This document shows, piece after piece, positions 35,586-44,420 of a stretch of DNA of 64,000 bases. A model generated the notes under the pieces. It had not been told where the DNA came from. It saw only the letters and a program-made list of their open reading frames with translations, and searched no databases. This DNA comes from Humibacillus sp. DSM 29435 (lineage in GTDB: Bacteria > Actinomycetota > Actinomycetes > Actinomycetales > Dermatophilaceae): positions 310,001-374,000 of the forward strand of contig NZ_MAST01000001.1 in NCBI RefSeq assembly GCF_001758225.1, read 5' to 3'. Numbering within the stretch: position 1 is the stretch's first letter; every line of letters begins with the position of its first letter. A program made the translations under genes and the position numbers.

Positions 35586-35612
35586 CCCGCATTCTATGTT
35601 CGTTAATGCGGG
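35586..35612 (-). terminator. Hairpin after the small membrane protein gene
   Basis: CCCGCATT (35586-35593) and AATGCGGG (35605-35612) form a perfect 8-bp stem with an 11-nt loop. On the minus strand it lies about 29 nt past the stop at 35641, separating that transcript from lsr2. Confidence 0.65.
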
Positions 35613-35640
35613 TGTTGGCCCGATGATTCAGGCCAAACCG

Positions 35641-35811
35641 TCACGAACGTTTTCGCGATTCTTCCTCAGCGTCCTGCTGGGCTTCCCATTTCGCCTGCGC
35701 CATGCGCTCGCGCCGGTCACCCTCAAGAATGTTCTTGATGACGTAGTAGAACAACGTGCCGACGCCGATGGTCGGCACCAGTGCCAGCACGTAGGGAATC
35801 ACGGCGTCCAT
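35641..35811 (-). CDS. Small membrane protein
   Basis: A 56-residue protein from ATG 35811: one hydrophobic segment (about 4-24, AVIPYVLALVPTIGVGTLFY) then a charged helix, DRRERMAQAKWEAQQDAEEE. The pattern is N-out with a cytosolic amphipathic tail. I recall similar small proteins in actinobacteria without a known function. It follows the MMPL gene after 25 bp and is probably co-transcribed. Confidence 0.7.
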   Translation of the reverse strand: MDAVIPYVLALVPTIGVGTLFYYVIKNILEGDRRERMAQAKWEAQQDAEEESRKRS

Positions 35812-35836
35812 GTCTCCATGGTCGCACGGGCCCAGC

Positions 35837-38128
35837 TCACCTGCGTTCGTCGGTGGCCCCACCCGGGGCCGCCACAGTGGCGCCGGTGGGTTCGACGCTG
35901 GGTTCGACGCTGGGTTCGACGCTGGGTTCGACGCTGGGTTCGCCGTTGGACATCAGCGTCGCGGTGGCTCGATCGTCTCCATGCTGCTTGGCCCGGTGAC
36001 GTGCGGCGTAGGGAAGGCCGAGCGGCCACCAGATGCGGTCACCGAGGTCGTAGGAGACCGCGGGAACGAGCAGGCTGCGCACGACCAGGGTGTCGAGCAG
36101 CACTCCGAAGGCCACGATGAAGGCGATCTGCACGAGGAAGAGGATCGGCAGCACCGCCAGGGCCGAGAACGTCGACGCGAGCACGACGCCGGCACTGGTG
36201 ATCACCCCGCCGGTGACGGCGAGACCGACGAGCACGCCGGGCCGGGTGCCGCGCACCCGTGACTCCTCTCGGACACGCGTCATCAGGAAGATCGAGTAGT
36301 CGATGCCGAGAGCCACGAGGAAGACGAAGCCGTAGAGCGGGGTCGAGGGGTCAGATCCCGGAAAGTCGAAGATGTGGTTGAACGCGATCGCGGCCACGCC
36401 CATCGTGGCCGCGAAGGAGAGCACGTTGGCGGCCACGAGCAGCAACGGGGCGACGATCGAGCGCAGCAGCAGCACCAGCACCACGAAGATGACCGCGAGG
36501 ATGGTCGGGATGATCACCTTGAGGTCACGTTCACTGGCCAGCCGCACGTCGAGGTTGGTCGCGGTGCTGCCGCCCACCAGCACCTCGGGGCCGACAGCGT
36601 CGAGCGAGGTGCGCAGGGACGAGATCGTCTGCTCGGCCTCGAGGCTGTCTGCGGAGGCCTTCAGGGTGGCCTGAACCACGACGTTGCCGTCGACGACCTT
36701 GGGGGGCTGGCCGGGCGTGAGCCCGACCTGGGGCTCGCTCAGGCCGCCGCCCCTCTTCAGCACGTCGAGCACGGCATCCGCCTTGCCCTGCGGCGCGAGC
36801 ACCTGCACCGGCGCACCCGAGCCGGCCGGGAAGTGCTTGGCGAGCAGCTCCTGCCCGGTGACGGAGTCGACCTTGGCCAGGAACAGGTCTGACTGACCGA
36901 CGCCCCGCGCCTGGAGGGTGGGCAGGAAGGCGGCACAGGCAGCGAGGGCGACGAAGGTCGCCACCCAGGTGCGCCGCGGGTGCGAGCCGATCAGGCCCGC
37001 CACCCGACCCCAGATTCCGCTCCTGCCGATGGCGTCTTCACGGTGCACGTGGTCGATGCGGGGAATCTGCGGCCAGAAGATGCGCCTCCCGATGAGCAGC
37101 AGCACGGCGGGAAGGAAGGTGAGGGCCGCGACGAGTGCGCCGATGATGCCCAGGGCGCCGACCGGGCCGAGGCCTTTGGTGCTGCCGAGCTCGGAGAGGC
37201 GCAGGCACAACAGTCCGAGCACGACGGTGGCGGCGCTGGCCCCGATGGGTGGGGCGGCGGCCCGCCACGCGACCTTCATCGCCGACCAGGTCGAGTCGTG
37301 GTCGTGCAGCTCCTCCTTGTAGCGGGCGACGAGCAGCAACGCGTAGTCGGTCGCGGCGCCGACGACGAGAATCGACAGGATGCCCTGGCTCTGACCGCTC
37401 AGGCTGATCGCGCCGTTCTGGGCCAACGGGAAGACCACCAGGGCGGCGAGCGACAGGCCGAACACGGCCGAGACGAGCACGGCCAGGGGCAGGATGGGGC
37501 TGCGGTAGACGATGAGCAGGATGAGGAACACGACGCCGAGGGCGACGAGCAGCAGGATGCCGTCGATGCCGCTGAAGGCGGTGACGAAGTCGGCGAAGAA
37601 TCCGCCGGCGCCGGTGACGTGCACCGTCAGCCCGCTCGGGGCCAGGCTCTTCGCCGCAGAGTCGCGCAGCGCCGTGGCTACCGCGTAGAGCGCCGTGTCG
37701 CCTCCGATGACATCCTCGGCGCGGTCGGCGACCAGGGCGACGGGAATGAGCACGGCCTGACCGTCGGCACTCGGAACGGCTGCCTCGGGGTCGTTCTGCA
37801 GCAGGTCACCGACCGTCTTCGTGGGGTCGGCCAGGGGGAGCGACGGGATGCCGCTGACGTAGCTCGCGATGGCCGTCCGGTCCTGCGGCGTCAGACCGCT
37901 GGCTCGGGCGACCACCACGAGATAGGGCAGTGTCTGGGTGTCAGTCATCTTCTCGACGGCCTTGCTCACCGTCGTCGACTCGGCCGAGGGCGGCAGGAAG
38001 TTCGCGTTGTCGTTGCTCGCCACCTCTGAGAGGCGGCCAACGAGCGGACCGCCAATACCGCCGATGGCGAACCAGGCGAGCACGGCGAGGGCGGCGATCC
38101 ACCGCACCCTGGTCGAGGGCTTTGTCAT
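35837..38128 (-). CDS. MMPL-family (RND superfamily) transporter
   Basis: A membrane exporter of about 763 residues from the MTKPSTRV start at 38128. It has the MmpL layout: one N-terminal membrane segment, a large external loop, five segments, a second external loop from about residue 410, and six more. GAATDYALLLVARYKEELH and ALGIDYSIFLMTRVREES hold the paired Asp-Tyr motifs that carry protons. MmpL proteins move lipids or small hydrophobic compounds. The C-terminal tail carries four SVEP repeats coded by a 12-bp array. The cargo is unknown. Confidence 0.92.
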   Translation of the reverse strand: MTKPSTRVRWIAALAVLAWFAIGGIGGPLVGRLSEVASNDNANFLPPSAESTTVSKAVEKMTDTQTLPYLVVVARASGLTPQDRTAIASYVSGIPSLPLADPTKTVGDLLQNDPEAAVPSADGQAVLIPVALVADRAEDVIGGDTALYAVATALRDSAAKSLAPSGLTVHVTGAGGFFADFVTAFSGIDGILLLVALGVVFLILLIVYRSPILPLAVLVSAVFGLSLAALVVFPLAQNGAISLSGQSQGILSILVVGAATDYALLLVARYKEELHDHDSTWSAMKVAWRAAAPPIGASAATVVLGLLCLRLSELGSTKGLGPVGALGIIGALVAALTFLPAVLLLIGRRIFWPQIPRIDHVHREDAIGRSGIWGRVAGLIGSHPRRTWVATFVALAACAAFLPTLQARGVGQSDLFLAKVDSVTGQELLAKHFPAGSGAPVQVLAPQGKADAVLDVLKRGGGLSEPQVGLTPGQPPKVVDGNVVVQATLKASADSLEAEQTISSLRTSLDAVGPEVLVGGSTATNLDVRLASERDLKVIIPTILAVIFVVLVLLLRSIVAPLLLVAANVLSFAATMGVAAIAFNHIFDFPGSDPSTPLYGFVFLVALGIDYSIFLMTRVREESRVRGTRPGVLVGLAVTGGVITSAGVVLASTFSALAVLPILFLVQIAFIVAFGVLLDTLVVRSLLVPAVSYDLGDRIWWPLGLPYAARHRAKQHGDDRATATLMSNGEPSVEPSVEPSVEPSVEPTGATVAAPGGATDERR
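35888..35947. repeat. 12-bp coding minisatellite in the MMPL gene
   Basis: GGGTTCGACGCT occurs four times in exact tandem (35888-35935), followed by a degenerate fifth copy. On the coding strand it gives SVEP repeats in the cytosolic tail. Copy number could vary in frame. Confidence 0.9.
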
Positions 38129-38234
38129 GCACGACATCATCTGCCCGACGAGGCGATGGCGACAGGGGCTCGACCCGGTGCTGCCGCGCCTGTCGGGTAC
38201 CGCTGCTGTCGGTGCCGGCCTCTACGGTGGCGCC

Positions 38235-39650
38235 ATGGCCTCTCGCACGACATCACGCCGCGCCTCCCCGTTCCGCTGCACCGAGTGCGGGTGGACCACC
38301 GCCAAGTGGGTGGGCCGGTGCGGCGAGTGCCAGGCCTGGGGGAGCGTGTCAGAGCCGGGCGGGGCCGGGTCGGCACGCACCGTCGCGTCCAGCGTCACCA
38401 CGCCGGCCCAGCGCATCGACGAGGTCGACATCAGCCAGGCGTCGGCTCGGCCGACCGGGGTCGACGAGTTCGACCGGGTGCTGGGCGGGGGCCTCATCGC
38501 GGGCGGCGTCGTGCTCGTGGCGGGCGAGCCAGGCATCGGCAAGTCGACCCTGTTGCTCGACGTGGCGGCTCGAACGGCCCGGCAGGGGGCCAGCGTGCTC
38601 TACGTCAGCGGCGAGGAGTCGGCTGCCCAGGTGCGCACCCGGGCCGAACGCATCGGCGCCATGGCCAGCAGCCTCTACCTGGTCGCCGAGACCGACCTCG
38701 GGATCGTGCTCGGCCAGATCGAGGCGCTGAGCCCGCAGCTCGTCATCATCGACTCGGTGCAGACGATCGCGAGCGCTCAGGTCGAAGGTCAGGCCGGCAA
38801 CGTGTCACAGGTGCGCGAGGTGACGGCGAGCATCATTGCGGCCGCGAAGGCGGCCGGCATCGCCGTGCTGCTCGTCGGGCACGTGACCAAAGACGGCTCG
38901 ATCGCCGGCCCGCGCGTGCTCGAGCACCTTGTCGACGTCGTCGTCGCGTTCGAGGGCGACCGCCACTCTCGTCTGCGGCTGGTGCGCGCCGTCAAGAACC
39001 GGTTCGGCCCGACCGACGAGGTGGGCTGCTTCGACCTGTCCGAGGCGGGCATCGTGGGCCTGCCCGACCCCAGCGGCCTGTTCCTGTCGCATCGCGACCA
39101 CGCCGTCGCGGGCACCTGCGTCACAGTGACCCTCGAGGGCCGTCGTCCGCTCGTCGCCGAGGTGCAGGCGCTCGTGGCCCCCTCCACCCTGCCCTCGCCG
39201 CGGCGCACGTCGAGCGGGCTCGACAGCTCGCGCCTGGCCATGATCATCGCGGTGCTCGACAAGCGCGCCGGGGCTCCGGTGGGCAACCGCGACATCTTCG
39301 CGGCGACCGTCGGTGGGGTGCGCATCACCGAGCCGGCGGCCGACCTCGCCATCGTCTGTGCCGTGGCCTCCTCCGTTGTCGACCAACCGCTGGCTACCGA
39401 CGTCGTGGCCTTCGGGGAGGTGGGGCTCGCCGGTGAGGTCCGCCGGGTCAGCGGGCTTCAGCGGCGCCTGGCCGAGGCGGCCCGCCTCGGCTTCCGGCAC
39501 GCCCTGGTGCCCCACGGCTCGAGCGGCGAGCTCACGGTGCCACCCGGCATCTCGGTGGTCGAGGTGGCTGACGTTCCGCGGGCGATCGAGGCCATGGGTC
39601 GGCTCGCCGGTGCGCGGTCGCCCGAGGCAGTCGCACTGCGCAGCGTCTAG
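38235..39650 (+). CDS. radA: DNA repair protein RadA
   Basis: RecA-like branch-migration ATPase. The 471-residue protein has the N-terminal zinc finger (Cys15, Cys18, Cys29, Cys32), Walker A GEPGIGKST, the RadA-specific KNRFG motif (VKNRFGPTDEVGCF) and the C-terminal Lon-like domain (FGEVGLAGEVRRVSGLQRRL). ATG 38235 starts exactly at the zinc finger; the upstream frame is intergenic. It is followed by disA, a pairing common in actinobacteria and firmicutes. Confidence 0.97.
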   Translation: MASRTTSRRASPFRCTECGWTTAKWVGRCGECQAWGSVSEPGGAGSARTVASSVTTPAQRIDEVDISQASARPTGVDEFDRVLGGGLIAGGVVLVAGEPGIGKSTLLLDVAARTARQGASVLYVSGEESAAQVRTRAERIGAMASSLYLVAETDLGIVLGQIEALSPQLVIIDSVQTIASAQVEGQAGNVSQVREVTASIIAAAKAAGIAVLLVGHVTKDGSIAGPRVLEHLVDVVVAFEGDRHSRLRLVRAVKNRFGPTDEVGCFDLSEAGIVGLPDPSGLFLSHRDHAVAGTCVTVTLEGRRPLVAEVQALVAPSTLPSPRRTSSGLDSSRLAMIIAVLDKRAGAPVGNRDIFAATVGGVRITEPAADLAIVCAVASSVVDQPLATDVVAFGEVGLAGEVRRVSGLQRRLAEAARLGFRHALVPHGSSGELTVPPGISVVEVADVPRAIEAMGRLAGARSPEAVALRSV

Positions 39651-39712
39651 ACTGCGCCGTGGTCGGGGTGATGTGCCCAGGCATCGCTCAGCATCCCTCG
39701 AGGCAGGCTGTC

Positions 39713-40786
39713 ATGGATCAGAACGACGTGCTGCTGCGCGCCGCCCTCGGCGCCATCGCACCCGGCACCGACCTGCGCGACAGCCTCGAACGCATCCTCC
39801 GCGGACGTACCGGCGCGCTCATCGTGCTCGGCTACGACAAGGTGGTCGAGTCGATCTGCACCGGCGGCTTCACCCTCGACATGGAGTTCTCGGCCACCCG
39901 GGTGCGTGAGCTGTGCAAGATGGACGGCGCGGTCGTGCTCGACTCCGACGCCACCCGCATCCTACGTGCGGCCACCCAGCTCGTGCCCGACTCGAGCATC
40001 GAGACCACCGAGTCCGGCACCCGCCACCGCACCGCCGAGCGGGTCGCCAAGCAGACCGGCTTCCCGGTGATCTCGGTGAGCCAGTCGATGGGGGTCGTCG
40101 CGCTCTACGTCGGCAGCAAGCGGCACGTCATCGAGGGTTCGCCGACGACGCTCTCGCGTGCCGACCAGGCCCTGCAGACCCTCGAGCGCTACAAGTCGAG
40201 GCTCGATGAGGTGACCGGCACCCTGTCGGCCCTTGAGATCGAAGACCTGGTCACGGTGCGCGACGTGACCGCCGTGCTGCAGCGCCTCGAGATGGTGCGT
40301 CGCATCTCGGCCGAGATCCAGGACTACGTCGTCGAGCTCGGCACCGACGGTCGACTGCTCAGCCTGCAGCTCGAAGAGCTCATCGGCGGTCTCGGCAACG
40401 ACCGTGAGCTCGTCATTCGTGACTACCTGCCGGCGACCAAGTCCGAGCTGACCGTCGACGAAGCCCTCAAGGGGCTTCAGTCGCTCAACGCGGTCGACCT
40501 GCTCGACCTCGCCTCCGGGGCCCGAGGGGTCGGTTTCTCGATCATCGGCGACAGCCTCGATGCGCCGGTCAGCCCGCTCGGCTACCGGCTGCTGACCAAG
40601 GTGCCCCGGTTGCCCCCGGCCATCGTCGAACGGCTCGTGCTGCACTTCGAGTCGTTGCAGCGCCTGCTCGCGGCCGGCATCGAAGACCTCATGCTGGTCG
40701 AGGGAGTCGGTGAGGGCCGCGCCCGCGCGGTGCGTGAGGGCCTGTCGCGACTGGCCGAGTCGAGCATCCTTGAGCGCTACGTCTGA
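39713..40786 (+). CDS. disA: DNA-integrity scanning diadenylate cyclase
   Basis: Makes c-di-AMP and senses branched DNA. The 357-residue length is normal. The DAC domain has DGA (71-73) and GTRHRTAE with RHR (104-106), both essential for catalysis. A helical spine follows, and the C-terminal helix-hairpin-helix is seen in LLAAGIEDLMLVEGVGEGRA. RadA inhibits DisA in Bacillus, so their linkage makes functional sense. Confidence 0.97.
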   Translation: MDQNDVLLRAALGAIAPGTDLRDSLERILRGRTGALIVLGYDKVVESICTGGFTLDMEFSATRVRELCKMDGAVVLDSDATRILRAATQLVPDSSIETTESGTRHRTAERVAKQTGFPVISVSQSMGVVALYVGSKRHVIEGSPTTLSRADQALQTLERYKSRLDEVTGTLSALEIEDLVTVRDVTAVLQRLEMVRRISAEIQDYVVELGTDGRLLSLQLEELIGGLGNDRELVIRDYLPATKSELTVDEALKGLQSLNAVDLLDLASGARGVGFSIIGDSLDAPVSPLGYRLLTKVPRLPPAIVERLVLHFESLQRLLAAGIEDLMLVEGVGEGRARAVREGLSRLAESSILERYV

Positions 40787-41657
40787 GCTGGCACGGCTTC
40801 ACCGGCGGGTGAACGACTGGTACGCGGATGCCGGCCGCGACCTGCCGTGGCGACGCCCCGAGGCCACCCCGTGGGGGGTCTTCCTCTCCGAGGTGATGGC
40901 CCAGCAGACCCCGCTCTCCAGGGTCGAGCCGGCCTGGCGTGAGTGGATGCAGCGGTGGCCGACGCCGGCCGCCCTGGCCGCGGCGGCTCCCGGTGAGGCC
41001 GTACGCGCCTGGGGCCGACTGGGCTACCCCCGGAGGGCCCTGCGGCTGCACGAGGCGGCCACGGTGATGGTCGAGCGACACCAGGGCGAGGTGCCGAGCA
41101 GCCACGCCGACCTGCTCGCTCTGCCCGGGGTCGGCGCCTACACCGCGGCGGCCGTCGCGTGCTTCGCGTTCGCCGAGCCGGAGGTGGTCGTCGACACGAA
41201 CGTGCGGCGGGTGCTGGCCCGGGCGGTGACGGGCAACGCCTTGCCCCACCTGACTCTCACGCGCGCCGAGAGCGACCTCGCGCGCGAGTGCCTGCCCCAC
41301 GACCGTGACGCGGCGAACACGTGGAACGTGGCCGTGATGGAGCTCGGCGCGCTGGTGTGCGTGGCTCGCGGCCCGCGCTGCGAGCAGTGCCCGATCGCCG
41401 ACCTGTGCGCCTGGAACGTGGCCGGGCGGCCGGCCTACGACGGGCCGGCCCGAAAGGGCCAGTCGTGGCACGGAACCGACCGGCAGGTGCGCGGCGAGCT
41501 GTTGCAGCGGCTGCGCTCGGCGCCCGGGCCGGTCGGCCTCACGGCGCTGGAAGACGCCGGCCCCGAAGAGGCCCAGGTGCTGCGCTGCCTCGACTCGCTC
41601 GTCGCCGACGGCCTGGTCGAACCCCTGTCGCGTCAGCGGTTCCGTCTGCCCGCCTGA
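40770..41657 (+). CDS. mutY: A/G-specific adenine glycosylase MutY
   Basis: Removes adenine mispaired with 8-oxoguanine. Catalytic Glu lies in SEVMAQQT and the Asp in VVVDTNVRRV, with helix-hairpin-helix LPGVGAYTAAA. The iron-sulfur cluster ligands are Cys-x6-Cys-x2-Cys-x5-Cys in VCVARGPRCEQCPIADLC. At about 295 residues it is short and lacks the full NUDT1-like C-terminal domain. I chose TTG 40770, which overlaps disA by 17 bp; GTG 40809 would lose the N-terminal helix. Confidence 0.93.
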   Translation: MSATSELARLHRRVNDWYADAGRDLPWRRPEATPWGVFLSEVMAQQTPLSRVEPAWREWMQRWPTPAALAAAAPGEAVRAWGRLGYPRRALRLHEAATVMVERHQGEVPSSHADLLALPGVGAYTAAAVACFAFAEPEVVVDTNVRRVLARAVTGNALPHLTLTRAESDLARECLPHDRDAANTWNVAVMELGALVCVARGPRCEQCPIADLCAWNVAGRPAYDGPARKGQSWHGTDRQVRGELLQRLRSAPGPVGLTALEDAGPEEAQVLRCLDSLVADGLVEPLSRQRFRLPA

Positions 41658-41660
41658 CCC

Positions 41661-41891
41661 TCAGACATCCTCAGCGACGTAGAGCTCGAGGTGGTTGCAG
41701 GCCACGCACCGCATCGCTGCGATGCTCCGTCGAGGTTTGCCCAGCCGAACGGCACCGCCGAAGATGCCGCGCTCCAACGCCCCGGGGATCCACCTCAGGT
41801 AGCCCGACGAACCCTGGCCGGTGTCTTCCGCGAACCCGTCCTCGAACTCGATGCCTCCGCACTGGGAGCAGTTCGTCTCAATCTGCGTCAT
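41661..41891 (-). CDS. Small zinc-ribbon protein
   Basis: A 76-residue protein with two Cys pairs, NCSQCGG (N-terminal) and MRCVACNHLE (C-terminal), spaced to make one zinc ribbon. The middle is GYLRWIPGALERGIFGGA. The function is unknown. It lies 2 bp from the PPOX gene on the same strand and converges with mutY at 3 bp. Confidence 0.75.
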   Translation of the reverse strand: MTQIETNCSQCGGIEFEDGFAEDTGQGSSGYLRWIPGALERGIFGGAVRLGKPRRSIAAMRCVACNHLELYVAEDV

Positions 41892-41893
41892 GG

Positions 41894-42283
41894 TCAGACG
41901 TTACCGAGCACGCGGTCGACGTGGATGGCGAGCACGACCCGTTCCGGGTTCTCCCGCGGCACGCGGTAGCGGGCTGCGTACCGCTGCTCCGCGTCTCGCA
42001 CGGAGGCCGGGTCGGTCAGCACGGTGGCCGTCCCTTCGAGCGAGAGCCAGTAGCGGCCGTCGACCTGGCAGAGCACTGCCCGGCATCCGGCGGCGGCGTT
42101 GCGTGCCTTGAGGCTCGTGCCGCTCGTGATCACCCGGGCCAGACTCGACTCGGCCTCCCAGGTGAACCCCACCGGCACCACGTGTGGCGTGCCGTCGGGG
42201 CGCAGGGTCGTCAGGGTCGCGAGGTGGCGCACGGTGAGGAACTCGAGGGCGGCCGCGGAGAGGTTGCCCGGAGGGGTCGCCAC
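41894..42283 (-). CDS. PPOX-class (F420-dependent or flavin) oxidoreductase
   Basis: A 129-residue split-barrel protein: HLATLTTLRPDGTPHVVPVGF, ARVITSGTSLKARN, CQVDGRYWLSLEGTATVLTD and the end strand VVLAIHVDRVLGNV. These match the PPOX-class Rv1155-like family of actinobacteria, which binds F420 or FMN. The GTG start is 3 bp past the gntP stop codon, so it is likely on the gluconate transcript; the connection is unclear. Confidence 0.85.
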   Translation of the reverse strand: MATPPGNLSAAALEFLTVRHLATLTTLRPDGTPHVVPVGFTWEAESSLARVITSGTSLKARNAAAGCRAVLCQVDGRYWLSLEGTATVLTDPASVRDAEQRYAARYRVPRENPERVVLAIHVDRVLGNV

Positions 42284-42286
42284 CGG

Positions 42287-43795
42287 TCAGACGACCAGAC
42301 TGAGCAGCATCACGAGTGCGAACCCGAACACCGAGATGACGGTCTCCATCACCGACCACGACTTGATCGTCTCGCCGACGGTGAGGCCGAAGTACTCCTT
42401 GACGAGCCAGAACCCGGCGTCGTTGACGTGGCTGAAGAACAGCGACCCACAGCCGATGGCGAGCACGAGCAGCGCGAGGTGGCTCGCGCTCAGGGAGGTG
42501 CCGAGCGGGCCGACGATGCCGGCCGCGGTGATGGTCGCCACCGTCGCGGAGCCGGTACCGAGCCGGATGAGTACCGCCACCAGCCAGCCGAGTACGAGCG
42601 CCGAGATGTTGACGCCGGTCGCCCAGTCCTTGATGACCTCACCGACACCGGCGTCGATGAGGGTCTGCTTGAACCCGCCCCCGGCGGCCACGATGAGCAG
42701 GATGCCGGCGATGGGGGGCAGCGCCGCTCCGTAGGTGTCGCTCACCTGGCTCTTGGTCATGCCGGAACCGAGACCGAGCGCGAAGTAGGCGAAGATGACG
42801 GCGATGAGCAGGGCCACGATCGGGGTGCCGAGCACGTCGACCACCTTGCGGATGCTGTTCTCCTTGTCGGTCACGGTCAGCTTGAGGATGGCGTCGATGA
42901 GCATGAGGAAGACCGGCAGGGTGATGGCGATGAGCGCGGTACGGAACGCCACCCGGCGACGGCCCGGCTGCCGGGACGGGTCGAGGTCGTCGAGGTCGGC
43001 GCCCCTGTTGCCCTTCGAGCGGCTGCCGGCGCCTTTGCCGTTCGAGCCGCGTGAACCGCTGGACGTGCCCGCGCCGCTCGCGCCACCGACGGCCACCAGC
43101 GAGTCGGCGCTCTTGGGCACCCACTGGTCGACGAACCGGGCCAGGATGGGGCCGGCCACGATGACGGTGGGGATGGCGATGATGATGCCGTAGAGCAGGG
43201 TCAGGCCGAGGTCGGCCTTGAGCAGGCCGATGGCCGTCAGCGGCCCCGGGTGCGGGGGGACGAGACCGTGCAGCACCGACAACCCGGCGAGGGCCGGGAT
43301 GCCGACGAGCATCAGCGACACCCCGGTGCGCTTGGCGACCATGATGATGACCGGCACGAGCAGCACGACGCCGATCTCGAAGAAGAGCGGCAGGCCGAGG
43401 ATGGCGGCGATCAGGGCCATCATCCAAGGCAACCCACCTCTGCCCACGCGCCCCACGAGGGTCGCGACGATGCGGTTCGCTCCGCCGGAGTCTTCGAGGA
43501 TCTTGCCGATCATGGCCCCGAGGGCGATGAGGATGCCGACCGACCCCGTCGTCGAGCCGAAGCCGGCCACGAAGCTGTCGACGATCTGGATCGGCGGCAT
43601 GAAGGCCACCGCCCCCAGCACCGCCGAGCCGAGCATCAGCGACAGGAACGGGTGCAGCTTGGCGATCGTGATGAGCAGGACGACCGCGAGGATGCCGATC
43701 AGGCAGGCGGCGAGCAGCTGCCCGCTGCCGGCGTAGGGCACCTTGGGTGGGTCGGCGAGCAGGGTGACGACCGGTGACGACGTGAGCGAGTTCAT
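42287..43795 (-). CDS. gntP: GntP-family gluconate:H+ symporter
   Basis: A 502-residue permease with about twelve hydrophobic segments. GntP blocks include KLHPFLSLMLGSAVLGAVAF, VAGFGSTTGSVGILIALGAM, LEDSGGANRIV, GLVPPHPGPL and SHVNDAGFWLVKEYFGLTV. Around residues 225-280 is a long hydrophilic loop of Gly, Ser, Lys and Asp, GAGTSSGSRGSNGKGAGSRS, which is not usual in GntP. ATG 43795 overlaps the gntK stop by 4 nt. Confidence 0.93.
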   Translation of the reverse strand: MNSLTSSPVVTLLADPPKVPYAGSGQLLAACLIGILAVVLLITIAKLHPFLSLMLGSAVLGAVAFMPPIQIVDSFVAGFGSTTGSVGILIALGAMIGKILEDSGGANRIVATLVGRVGRGGLPWMMALIAAILGLPLFFEIGVVLLVPVIIMVAKRTGVSLMLVGIPALAGLSVLHGLVPPHPGPLTAIGLLKADLGLTLLYGIIIAIPTVIVAGPILARFVDQWVPKSADSLVAVGGASGAGTSSGSRGSNGKGAGSRSKGNRGADLDDLDPSRQPGRRRVAFRTALIAITLPVFLMLIDAILKLTVTDKENSIRKVVDVLGTPIVALLIAVIFAYFALGLGSGMTKSQVSDTYGAALPPIAGILLIVAAGGGFKQTLIDAGVGEVIKDWATGVNISALVLGWLVAVLIRLGTGSATVATITAAGIVGPLGTSLSASHLALLVLAIGCGSLFFSHVNDAGFWLVKEYFGLTVGETIKSWSVMETVISVFGFALVMLLSLVV

Positions 43796-44343
43796 GCCTG
43801 GTGGTCCCTTCTGAGGTCGAGCGCACCGAGGGCCCGGTCGAGCACGGTGGCCGCCGTTCCCTCGTTCGAGATGGAGACGCCGGGCTCGTCGTTCTCGAGG
43901 GGCTCGAGGGTGGCGATCTGGCTGGTGAGCAGCGACGCCGGCATGTAGTGCCCGGGTCGGTGCTCCATGCGGTCGTGGATGATCTCGCTGGGAGCCTCGA
44001 CGTGCAGGAAGCGAACGTGCGGGCGGTCGCGCCGAAGCAGGTCTCGATAGACCCGACGCAACGCCGAGCAGGTGACCACGGCCGACTCCCCGACGGACTC
44101 CTTTCCGCTGATCCATTCCCCGATGGACTCGAGCCAGGGCCAACGGTCGTCGTCGGTCAGCGGGTGACCGCTGCGCATCTTCTCCACGTTGGCGTCGGAA
44201 TGGAACGCGTCTCCCTCGGCGAACTCCCACCCCATGACGGTCGAGATCCCTTTGGCGACGGTCGTCTTGCCGCTACCCGACACCCCCATCACGATCACGA
44301 CGTCGATCGGGGGCGGTGATGGCGCTTCGTCGTTGATGCCCAT
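43792..44343 (-). CDS. gntK: Gluconokinase
   Basis: Phosphorylates gluconate to 6-phosphogluconate. The 183-residue protein has Walker A VMGVSGSGKTTVAKG, the substrate region EFAEGDAFHSDANVEKMRSG, PLTDDDRWPWL and CSALRRVYRDLLR. These are the standard GntK blocks. It is the first gene of the gntK-gntP unit. Only 77 bp separate it from the divergent ABC permease start, and no regulator gene is adjacent. Confidence 0.95.
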   Translation of the reverse strand: MGINDEAPSPPPIDVVIVMGVSGSGKTTVAKGISTVMGWEFAEGDAFHSDANVEKMRSGHPLTDDDRWPWLESIGEWISGKESVGESAVVTCSALRRVYRDLLRRDRPHVRFLHVEAPSEIIHDRMEHRPGHYMPASLLTSQIATLEPLENDEPGVSISNEGTAATVLDRALGALDLRRDHQA

Positions 44344-44420
44344 GAACAGAACATAGCCCGTTGAAGGGCAGGCCAGAAGGTTGTAACGTGGCCGCTCGTG
44401 TCTGCCGTCTCACGAATCTG

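Noticed and set aside
41321-43054. A 577-codon plus-strand frame across the end of mutY, the zinc ribbon, the PPOX gene and gntP
   Set aside because: It covers four recognised genes in other frames and its product is rich in Arg, Gly and Asp without any domain.
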